The position numbers were made by a program, and so were the translations under genes. This document shows, one piece after another, positions 1 to 5,066 of a stretch of 5,451 bases of DNA (the stretch's first letter is position 1; every line of letters starts with the position of its first letter). The stretch lies in contig CAZZHH010000103.1 in assembly GCA_964653595.1 (NCBI GenBank), positions 1 through 5,451 on the forward strand, in the 5' to 3' direction. Under the pieces are notes generated by a model. It was not told the origin of the DNA and ran no database searches. It saw nothing but the letters and a program-made list of their open reading frames with translations. This stretch comes from JBAXTE01 sp964653595. Its GTDB lineage: Bacteria; Bacteroidota; Bacteroidia; Bacteroidales; WCHB1-69.

Positions 1-29
1 AGCTTGCTTTAATATTGCCGAATGACGAC
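1..29 (+). repeat. Possible right end of a third attC-like palindromic element, cut by the window edge
   Basis: Aligned without gaps to the right arm of the element at 217-344 (its bases 316-344), these 29 bases match at 18 positions, including ten consecutive bases at 12-21 (ATATTGCCGA). The sequence just after it (31-39, CAAAATCAC) is also found just after the element at 1040-1159 (1169-1177). The terminal GTT box of the other copies is degenerate here (GAC at 24-26). The left arm would lie outside the window, so the fold cannot be tested. It would mark the left border of the cassette that carries the Avd-like remnant. This is an inference from partial similarity only. Confidence 0.35.
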
Positions 30-57
30 ACAAAATCACGCAAGTAATTTTTTTTAA

Positions 58-200
58 ATGGCACAGTATAACGAACTACCGGTATATAAAGCAACTTATG
101 ATTTACTTTTGGCTATATTCCAGTTTACAAAGGATTGTGGAATCATTTATATTTATCGGGCGGAATAGCTAAATTTGAAATGAAAACAAAAATAGTATGA
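58..200 (+). pseudogene. Truncated, frameshifted remnant of an Avd-like four-helix-bundle gene (DGR accessory family)
   Basis: An ATG at 58 opens a 36-codon frame (58-168) whose first 26 residues, starting MAQYNELPVYKATYDLLL and continuing AIFQFTKD, look like the N-terminus of the Avd family. Avd is a small basic helical-bundle protein that acts with the reverse transcriptase of diversity-generating retroelements; this match is from memory of the family. Intact relatives are about 110-130 residues. Here the frame ends at TAG 166-168. Reading from 150 in another frame gives Y-x-x-G-x-x-x-K-x-E, the spacing expected for the next part of the family, and ends at TGA 198-200. Helices 2-4 are missing, so no functional product is expected. 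The remnant stops 16 nt before the attC-like element at 217. A minor alternative is a distinct very short peptide gene. Confidence 0.55.
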
Positions 201-216
201 CAATAACCACCGAAAT

Positions 217-344
217 GCTAACACGCAATATAGCAAAAAGCGGTGAAGTGCTTAATTGGAACGGCTTTAGCCCGTTCCAACTTCATCTCGGCTTGATAAG
301 GTATCACTCGCAACCCGCTTCATGCCATATTGCCGACCGTTGGC
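217..344 (+). repeat. attC-like imperfect palindrome A (128 bp)
   Basis: The left arm 217-243 pairs with the right arm 315-344. GCTAAC (217-222) pairs with GTTGGC (339-344), allowing one G-T pair. After a small internal loop, CGCAATATAGC (224-234) pairs with GCCATATTGCCG (324-335) with one extrahelical C and one mismatch. AAGCGG (238-243) then pairs with CCGCTT (315-320). The centre holds a perfect 9-bp hairpin, TTGGAACGG (256-264) with CCGTTCCAA (272-280), preceded and followed by TGAAG/CTTCA. Two paired boxes containing AAC and GTT, an unpaired base on one arm and a 57-141 nt length are attC hallmarks in integrons. However, GTTGGCT breaks the GTTRRRY consensus and the left box is not RYYYAAC. 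It may also act as a transcription terminator for the upstream remnant. Confidence 0.6.
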
Positions 345-400
345 TGTAATTCAAAACAGCTACAAATAGCAATATCAAGATTAATTAATTTGATAACGTT

Positions 401-1027
401 ATGAAATTGAAAAATACAAAACTGATAGTTTTTATGATTCTGATAGTTTTATCAGGAAGACATTTAATGTGTCAAACTCACTTTATAGGTGTTTCCTATG
501 AGCCATCCATAGTGACTTCTATATTTTCAGACTTTCAACATGATACATATCCACCTTCAATTCATGATTTATTTTATAGATTTGGCAATAGTTTTGGGCT
601 AGATTATTTATTATTATTTGACACCAAATCATATGGATTGAAAACAGGTTGCTATTTTATAGACAATGGATATACTGAAACAATCAAGAGAGATGATCCT
701 GCATTTCTTAACAGGACTGATAAAATTTATTATAAGTATATTTCTATTCCAATAGAATTCCATAAACTAATTAATAATTCATATTTTAATATTGGACCAA
801 ATCTAAATTATGCAATAAGGGGAATGAGAAAACTTGGAACTGGAGAGTCTGTTGACTATGATGACAAACATTTTGCATTAGGATTCAAAACAGAAATAGG
901 ATTTAGATTTGAATATAGAGACATTCTTGAATTAAAAATTGGGTGTTTTAATCGATTATTTCTTTTTGCACAAGGGAATATGAATTATGGAGTATTATTA
1001 AATTTAAACTATAAGATAAATAAATGA
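401..1027 (+). CDS. Small outer-membrane beta-barrel protein (PorT/OMP_b-brl_2-like), 208 aa
   Basis: The protein begins with a basic n-region (MKLKNTK), a hydrophobic stretch at about residues 8-18 and a cleavage region near LMCQT (residues 22-26), so it is probably exported by Sec. The mature part has alternating aromatic and hydrophobic short strands, for example YKYISIPIEFHK (about 111-122), FNIGPNLNYAI (about 129-139) and a C-terminal LLNLNYKI. The Y-x-x-I-P motif and a final aromatic strand are typical of small Bacteroidota outer-membrane barrels such as the PorT-like family. Its exact role is unknown. It has no Shine-Dalgarno sequence, and the start codon lies in a 10-bp palindrome (ATAACGTTAT, 393-402). 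It is the only ORF between two attC-like elements. The gene is more AT-rich than the adhesin, which fits acquired DNA. The beta-barrel call is moderately sure; the lipoprotein alternative (HLMC) is weak. Confidence 0.75.
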   Translation: MKLKNTKLIVFMILIVLSGRHLMCQTHFIGVSYEPSIVTSIFSDFQHDTYPPSIHDLFYRFGNSFGLDYLLLFDTKSYGLKTGCYFIDNGYTETIKRDDPAFLNRTDKIYYKYISIPIEFHKLINNSYFNIGPNLNYAIRGMRKLGTGESVDYDDKHFALGFKTEIGFRFEYRDILELKIGCFNRLFLFAQGNMNYGVLLNLNYKINK

Positions 1028-1039
1028 ACTACAGCCCAT

Positions 1040-1159
1040 AAAGTTTAAATGCCATAAGGGTTTCAGAGGTTTGCGAAGGTCAGAAGCCTGTTTTAACTTT
1101 TCGTGTAACTTGATAGGAAAGTGCTTCGAAATCGGCAACTAACCATACCGCCAAACGTT
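1040..1159 (+). repeat. attC-like imperfect palindrome B, related to element A
   Basis: The right half matches element A in content and spacing. CTTGATAGG (1109-1117) corresponds to CTTGATAAGG (292-301), and the distance to the terminal CGTT is 47 nt here and 46 nt in A. The right arms share the pattern CCATA..GCC.A.CGTT..GC. The fold is weaker than in A. AAAGTTT (1040-1046) pairs with AAACGTT (1153-1159) with one mismatch, a partly paired middle section follows, and TTTGCGAAG (1070-1078) pairs with CTTCGAAA (1124-1131) with one bulged G. The gene at 401-1027 ends 12 nt upstream, as a cassette gene normally does before its attC. The terminal box GTTACGC does not fit GTTRRRY. Confidence 0.45.
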
Positions 1160-1237
1160 ACGCTTTTTCAAAATCACAATTAACACATTGTATTTCAGTA
1201 AATTACAAAATCACTTTTGCTAAAATCACATTTTCTA

Positions 1238-1267
1238 TTGCTATTTCTGAAATGTTTTATATATTTG
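1238..1267 (+). promoter_or_regulatory. Candidate Bacteroidota-type promoter
   Basis: TATATTTG at 1260-1267 fits the -7 element TAnnTTTG of Bacteroidota primary-sigma promoters. A TTG at 1238-1240 lies 19 nt upstream, near the usual place of the -33 TTTG element. It points to the three-gene unit beginning at 1459. Motifs this short arise by chance in AT-rich DNA. Confidence 0.4.
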
Positions 1268-1446
1268 GGCTGTAAAACAACTCATCAACTCATATTATTA
1301 ATCTGGACTTATGTGATGACATGAAGTTATTGGAAAAACGGATTTTCCTTATTTGTAAACTAGTTGGCGTTCATTGGAATAAAGACAGCAACAAATAAAA
1401 ACAGAACATTATAAAGACAAATAAATACGAGTATTTACCAATAAAA

Positions 1447-1452
1447 AAGGAG
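1447..1452 (+). promoter_or_regulatory. Shine-Dalgarno sequence supporting the ATG at 1459
   Basis: AAGGAG lies 6 nt before the ATG. This is notable because most Bacteroidota genes, including two others in this window (401 and 2366), lack one. It favours ATG 1459 over the in-frame GTG at 1501, which has no such sequence but would give a shorter, more typical signal peptide. Confidence 0.55.
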
Positions 1453-1458
1453 TACAAA

Positions 1459-1983
1459 ATGAGACACAAACAAAAAGAGGTAAAAGGTAAAAGTAGAAAG
1501 GTGAAAGTTTTAGGAGTGGCAACACTTGTAATTTTTGCTTTTTCTCTTTCTACTGTAACAGCACAAGAAAGCGTTAACGCCACAGGCGGCAATGCTTCGG
1601 GAGGCGGAGGCTCGGCGAGCTATTCCGTTGGACAGGTTGTTTACACCACCAACACCGGAACAAATGGTTCGGTGGCTCAAGGCGTTCAACAACCTTTTGA
1701 AATTTCGGTAGTAACAGCCATTGAAGAAGCCAAAGGCATTAACCTTTGGGTTTCGGCTTACCCAAACCCTACTACCGATTATCTTACATTGGAAGTAAAA
1801 GAGTTTGATTTGACAAACCTAGGCTTTCAATTGTACGACATTAATGGAAAACTTCTGCAAAACGAAAAGATTTTCGACAATCAAACAAGTATTGACATGA
1901 GAAATCTTGTGCCAGCTTCGTATTTTGTAAAAGTAATTCAGGAAAACAAAGAAATAAAAACATTCAAGATAGTTAAAAGGTAA
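1459..1983 (+). CDS. Small secreted protein with a type IX secretion C-terminal sorting domain, 174 aa
   Basis: Residues 1-36 are an export signal: an unusually long basic n-region (1-17), a hydrophobic core (about 18-33) and a likely cleavage at TAQ/E (36/37). Residues 37-80 are low complexity and rich in Gly, Ser, Asn and Thr, with SVGQVVYTTNTGTNGSVAQG. Residues 98-174 are a type A T9SS sorting domain. It has the diagnostic AYPNPTTDYLTLEV start, the central LYDINGKLL strand and the end YFVKVIQENKEIKTFKIVKR. Proteins of this kind cross the outer membrane by the Por system and are often fixed to the cell surface after the domain is removed. No enzyme domain is present. The purine-rich repeat at 1480-1508 encodes residues 8-17, and its second copy overlaps the stop codon. 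The gene is 18 nt from the next one, so it is probably cotranscribed with the four-helix-bundle and adhesin genes. Confidence 0.85.
   Translation: MRHKQKEVKGKSRKVKVLGVATLVIFAFSLSTVTAQESVNATGGNASGGGGSASYSVGQVVYTTNTGTNGSVAQGVQQPFEISVVTAIEEAKGINLWVSAYPNPTTDYLTLEVKEFDLTNLGFQLYDINGKLLQNEKIFDNQTSIDMRNLVPASYFVKVIQENKEIKTFKIVKR
1480..1508 (+). repeat. Purine-rich 29-bp direct repeat, copy 1
   Basis: Built from AGGTAAAAGG-like words, this segment matches 1973-2001 at 26 of 29 positions. It lies inside the start of the T9SS gene and encodes part of its basic n-region (VKGKSRKVKV). Confidence 0.75.
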
Positions 1984-2001
1984 AAGGAGAAAGGGGAAAG
2001 T
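1973..2001 (+). repeat. Purine-rich 29-bp direct repeat, copy 2
   Basis: This second copy of the repeat at 1480-1508 differs at three positions. It covers the last codons and stop of the T9SS gene and the whole 18-nt spacer, ending directly before the ATG at 2002. It also supplies AAGGAG (1984-1989) and a GGGGAAAG run (1993-2000), which could help ribosome binding. Confidence 0.75.
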
Positions 2002-2346
2002 ATGGGAATAGAACGATTTGAAGATATCATTGCGTGGCAAAAGTCAAAAGAACTTACTATTCAAATATATCGATTGTTTGAAGAAAGCAAAGATTTTGGT
2101 TTTAAAGACCAAATACAGCGGGCTTCAGTTTCTGTTATGAATAATATTGCAGAAGGTTTTGAACGCAGGAGTAATAAAGAATTCAAACAATTTTTATACA
2201 TAGCCAAAGGCTCTTGTGGCGAGGTTCGCTCTATGCTCATAATTGCTCATGAACTTAATAAAATCAATTCTTCTGAATATGAAATATTGATTTCACTTTC
2301 CTTAGAAATATCAAGAATGTTATTTGGTTTAATTAATAAATTATAA
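2002..2346 (+). CDS. Four-helix-bundle protein of the S23 / TIGR02436 family, 114 aa
   Basis: The protein is entirely helical by composition. It carries the family hallmarks: an N-terminal F-E-D-x-x-A-W-Q-K (6-14), DQIQRASVSVMNNIAEGFER (36-55), then the K-E-F-K-Q-F-L-Y-I-A-K-G-S motif (59-71) and E-V-R-S-M-L (74-79), with a hydrophobic C-terminal helix. Length and order match the family, which is named after proteins encoded in 23S rRNA intervening sequences. In Bacteroidota these genes are scattered as single genes of unknown function, probably as homo-oligomers. The family is structurally similar to Avd, the DGR accessory protein. That is notable beside a possible DGR target, but this sequence reads as the S23 branch and not as Avd. 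It lies 18 nt after the upstream gene and 19 nt before the adhesin. The start follows the purine-rich repeat directly. Confidence 0.85.
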   Translation: MGIERFEDIIAWQKSKELTIQIYRLFEESKDFGFKDQIQRASVSVMNNIAEGFERRSNKEFKQFLYIAKGSCGEVRSMLIIAHELNKINSSEYEILISLSLEISRMLFGLINKL

Positions 2347-2365
2347 ATTTTAAAAAATCAAGAAA

Positions 2366-4897
2366 ATGAAAACAAGTTTTATCAAAGTTATTTTAGTACT
2401 TTTACCTTTCGCCTTTTCCCTTGTACCTGCCTTTGGGCAAAGTCCGGAAAAAATGAGCTATCAAGCGGTAATAAGAAACAGCAGTGATGCTTTGGTTACG
2501 AACACCCAAATTGGCATGGAAATAAACATCCGCCAAGGTTCGCCAACAGGAACTATTGTTTACACCGAAACTCAAACCCCAACAACTAATGCCAATGGTT
2601 TGGTAAGTATAGAAATTGGAGGAGGAACGGGTTTTAATACAATAAATTGGGGCACAAATACCTATTTTATTGAAACAAAAACAGCAGTAGTCCCACCACT
2701 TACAACTTATACCATTACTGGTACAAGTCAGTTATTAAGCGTTCCTTATGCTTTGCATTCAAAAACGGCAGAAACAGTAACAAGCGGAATAACCGAAACC
2801 GACCCAATTTTTACGGCTTGGAACAAGGATTACAACGATCTGACAAATACCCCAACCATCCCAACTGTTCCTTCAAATGTGAGTGACTTTACCAACGATG
2901 CGGGATATTTGACATCATTTACGGAAAGTCAGATTTTGACAATAAGCAACGATACTATTTATCTCACAGGCGGTAGTTTTGTGAAACTACCTGCAGGTTT
3001 TAACGGACAGTACGGCAACTTACTGGGTGTGCCTACAGAATTTACCCCTGCTGCACACAATCAGGCATGGAGCACCATTACTTCTAAACCCACAACCATA
3101 GCTGGTTACGGCATCACAGATGCTTTTGATGGCAACTATAACAATCTGACTAACACGCCCAACATTGTTGACAGCATCAATACGCATGGTTTCAACAGGC
3201 AGTACGGCAACTTACTAGGTGTGCCTACAGAATTTACCCCTGCTGCACACAATCAGGCATGGAGCACCATTACTGCTACACCCACAACCATAGCAGGTTT
3301 CGGCATAACAGATGCTTTTGATGGCAACTATAACAATCTGACAAACACGCCCAACATTGTTGACAGCATCAATACGCATGGTTTCAACAGGCAGTACAGC
3401 AACTTACTGGGTGTGCCTACAGAATTTACCCCTGCTGCACACAATCAGGCATGGAGCACCATTACTTCTNNNNNNNNNNNNNNNNNNNNNNNNNNNNNNN
3501 NNNNNNNNNNNNNNNNNNNNNNNNNNNNNNNNNNNNNNNNNNNNNNNNNNNNNNNNNNNNNNNNNNNNNCAGAATTTACCCCTGCTGCACACAATCAGGC
3601 ATGGAGCACCATTACTTCTAAACCTACAACCATAGCAGGTTACGGCATCACAGATGCTTTTAACGGCACTTGGACAAGTTTAACTGGCAAGCCTACAGAA
3701 TTTACCCCTGCTGCACACAATCAGGCATGGAGCACCATTACTTCTAAACCTACAACCATAGCAGGTTATGGTATCACAGATGCTTTTAACGGCACTTGGA
3801 CAAGTTTAACTGGTAAGCCTACAGAGTTTACCCCTGCTGCACACAACCAAGCATGGAGTACCATTACTTCTAAACCTACAACCATAGCTGGTTACGGAAT
3901 AACAGATGCTTTTGATGGCAACTATAATGCCCTCACCAACAAGCCTGTAAATGCCACCACCACCACAGATGGCTTTATGAGCAGTGCCGACAAAATTAAA
4001 GTTGAGAATCTATCAGGCACCAACACTGGCGACAATGCTGTAAATAGCCTTTACAGTTCGTTAGTTACCAACGCCACCCACACAGGCGATGTTACAGGCT
4101 CTGGTGTATTAACCATTGCCAATAAAGTTACAATGACGGCTACTGCCCCTTTATCGGTTAGTGGCAGTCCAACAGTAATAGCTACCAGCCCTGTTGTCAT
4201 ATCCATAGCAGAAGCCACCACCAGTGCAGCAGGAAGCATGAGTGCCGCCGACAAAACAAAACTTAACAGCTTAGCCACAGGAACCGCAGCTGGCCAAATG
4301 CAATACTGGAACGGCACAAATTGGGTTACTGTGGCACCAGGTCTTAATGGTCAAATATTAAAATTTAAAAATGGAGCACCAATATGGACAGATGGAAATA
4401 TAAACGATTTGTCAATTGGAGATTCATACCAAGGTGGAATAATTGCATATTTTTTAATGCCAGGTGACCCAGGATATGATCCAAATGTTAGACATGGCTT
4501 AATTGCTGCAAAAGCTGATCAAAGCTTATCAATACTATGGCATAATGGAAGTGGTGTACCAACAGGTGCAACTGGGACGGCATTAGGAACTGGTAGTGCA
4601 AATACTACTACAATTATTAACGTTCAAGGCGAAACTTATACCAACTATGCAGCAGGTATAGCTCGGGCATATAACGGTGGTGGTTATAACGATTGGTATT
4701 TGCCTAGTATTGATGAACTATGGAAGCTTTATTTAAATAAGAATCAAATTGGAGGTTTTGGAGGAGCACGTTATTGGAGCTCCAGCGAAGTAAACGCAGC
4801 GGCTACACGTCTTATCAATTTTTCAAACGGGGATGTGAGTAATAATGTTAGCAAAGGTCTTAATTTTGTATCTGTGCGTGCTATTCGTTCCTTTTAA
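2366..4897 (+). CDS. Large exported adhesin/tail-fibre-like protein with repeat stalk and C-terminal DUF1566/Lcl lectin-like domain, at least 843 aa
   Basis: A signal peptide (about 1-24, ending PAFG/Q) is followed by an N-terminal domain (about 25-135) with MSYQAVIRNSSDALVTNTQI and LLSVPYALHSKTAE, found on many Bacteroidota surface proteins. A stalk from about residue 215 to 525 is made of repeats containing EFTPAAHNQAW and KPTTIAGYGITDAF, the latter resembling phage tail-fibre repeats. Residues 528-684 carry two TTDGFMSSADK-like segments and the NGQILKFKNGAPIW linker. Residues 685-843 form a DUF1566/Lcl-type C-type-lectin fold, with GDSYQGGIIAYF, NDWYLPSIDELWKLY (775-789), YWSSSE (803-808) and a terminal VRAIRSF. 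It probably binds an external ligand with its tip. It has no T9SS sorting domain, so its outer-membrane route is open. The 100-N gap at 3470-3569 hides part of the stalk, so the true length is unknown. No Shine-Dalgarno sequence precedes the ATG. Confidence 0.85.
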   Translation: MKTSFIKVILVLLPFAFSLVPAFGQSPEKMSYQAVIRNSSDALVTNTQIGMEINIRQGSPTGTIVYTETQTPTTNANGLVSIEIGGGTGFNTINWGTNTYFIETKTAVVPPLTTYTITGTSQLLSVPYALHSKTAETVTSGITETDPIFTAWNKDYNDLTNTPTIPTVPSNVSDFTNDAGYLTSFTESQILTISNDTIYLTGGSFVKLPAGFNGQYGNLLGVPTEFTPAAHNQAWSTITSKPTTIAGYGITDAFDGNYNNLTNTPNIVDSINTHGFNRQYGNLLGVPTEFTPAAHNQAWSTITATPTTIAGFGITDAFDGNYNNLTNTPNIVDSINTHGFNRQYSNLLGVPTEFTPAAHNQAWSTITSXXXXXXXXXXXXXXXXXXXXXXXXXXXXXXXXXXEFTPAAHNQAWSTITSKPTTIAGYGITDAFNGTWTSLTGKPTEFTPAAHNQAWSTITSKPTTIAGYGITDAFNGTWTSLTGKPTEFTPAAHNQAWSTITSKPTTIAGYGITDAFDGNYNALTNKPVNATTTTDGFMSSADKIKVENLSGTNTGDNAVNSLYSSLVTNATHTGDVTGSGVLTIANKVTMTATAPLSVSGSPTVIATSPVVISIAEATTSAAGSMSAADKTKLNSLATGTAAGQMQYWNGTNWVTVAPGLNGQILKFKNGAPIWTDGNINDLSIGDSYQGGIIAYFLMPGDPGYDPNVRHGLIAAKADQSLSILWHNGSGVPTGATGTALGTGSANTTTIINVQGETYTNYAAGIARAYNGGGYNDWYLPSIDELWKLYLNKNQIGGFGGARYWSSSEVNAAATRLINFSNGDVSNNVSKGLNFVSVRAIRSF
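3036..3419 (+). repeat. Two tandem 192-bp (64-residue) stalk repeats, type A
   Basis: The units are 3036-3227 and 3228-3419, and a third begins at 3420 and runs into the gap. By eye the two complete units differ at about eight of 192 positions. Each encodes EFTPAAHNQAWSTIT, a KPTTIAGYGITDAF-like block, DGNYNNLTNTPNIVDSINTH and GFNRQYGNLLGVPT. Several differences change residues (for example SK to AT and Y to F). Confidence 0.9.
3470..3569. other. Assembly gap of 100 N inside the adhesin repeat array
   Basis: Exactly 100 N lie between a type A repeat start and the first type B repeat. The spacing between neighbouring repeat starts across the gap is 150 bp, which is neither 126 nor 192. The run is therefore a placeholder and not a measured distance. 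The reading frame is kept on both sides only because 100, 76 and 142 all leave remainder 1 when divided by 3. Confidence 0.97.
3570..3821 (+). repeat. Two tandem 126-bp (42-residue) stalk repeats, type B
   Basis: The units are 3570-3695 and 3696-3821, followed by a partial third unit (3822 to about 3915) that switches back to the DGNYN sequence of type A. The two complete units differ at three positions by eye, all synonymous. Each encodes EFTPAAHNQAWSTITSKPTT, IAGYGITDAFN and GTWTSLTGKPT. The first 70 or so bases are shared with type A, so the two types differ only in the second half of the unit. Confidence 0.9.
4766..4891 (+). other. Putative DGR-type variable region at the adhesin C-terminus
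   Basis: In DGR targets with this fold, the variable region is the last 100-150 bp. It runs from the YWSSSE motif to an invariant VRAxR-like end, and variation falls on codons that are AAY in the template. Here, between SSSE (4778-4789) and VRAIR (4874-4888), the expected Asn-rich residues are replaced by V, A, R, L, I, D, S, G and F. Of the 24 codons at 4802-4873, 18 end in C or T, including CGT, CTT, ATC, GAT, AGT, GTT, GGT, TTT and TCT, all reachable from AAY by changes at A. This is a pattern argument only. No template repeat or reverse transcriptase is in the window, and DUF1566 domains also occur without DGRs. Confidence 0.45.
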
Positions 4898-4917
4898 CAA
4901 AAATGCATTTATGTTCG

Positions 4918-4993
4918 TTGTGTAAAACCTTAAATCCGCTAAAAAGTTATCAACAAAAGCGGTTAAAATATTATGAATAAGTATTTTACACAA
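4918..4993. repeat. 10-bp perfect inverted repeat spanning 76 bp downstream of the adhesin
   Basis: TTGTGTAAAA (4918-4927) is the exact reverse complement of TTTTACACAA (4984-4993). Nested inside, CCGCT (4936-4940) pairs with AGCGG (4958-4962), and with a two-base bulge the pairing extends by TTAA on both sides. The inner loop contains TTATCAACA (4947-4955), one base away from a DnaA box. The long loop makes a simple intrinsic terminator unlikely. It could be a weak terminator, the ends of a small excised element or a protein-binding palindrome. Confidence 0.5.
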
Positions 4994-5066
4994 TGTTTTA
5001 CTACACGAAAATTTCATCTAATTTAGTGCTGCGAAACAAAAAAAAGTAGGATTATTAATTTTTGGG

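Larger units (their letters stand above)
1164..1458 (+). other. Gene-free leader between the cassette-like array and the T9SS protein gene
   Basis: I find no convincing gene here. The stretch is AT-rich and holds three copies of AAATCAC-type words (1169-1232), a candidate promoter at 1238-1267 and a small hairpin, GGAAAA (1332-1337) with TTTTCC (1343-1348), loop 5 nt. No RNA gene or riboswitch could be recognised. If the promoter is real, the mRNA leader before the next gene is about 180 nt. Confidence 0.5.

Noticed and set aside
1371..2040. Minus-strand open frames opposite the T9SS gene (73, 60 and 73 codons)
   Set aside because: They overlap a clearly coding plus-strand gene, have no recognisable domains or start signals, and are antisense shadows.
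2002..2346. 23S rRNA intervening sequence
   Set aside because: The protein belongs to the family named after such elements, but no rRNA sequence flanks it; it lies between two protein genes.
3036..3915. CRISPR-like array
   Set aside because: The repeats are long, in frame and protein coding, with no short unique spacers and no cas genes.
4051..4317. 88-codon minus-strand open frame rich in Val and Ala
   Set aside because: It is the complement of the Thr/Ala/Ser-rich linker of the adhesin, so its hydrophobic look is a by-product of that composition.
4947..4955. DnaA box / replication origin
   Set aside because: A single box one base off the consensus, with no cluster and no dnaA gene nearby, is expected by chance in AT-rich DNA.
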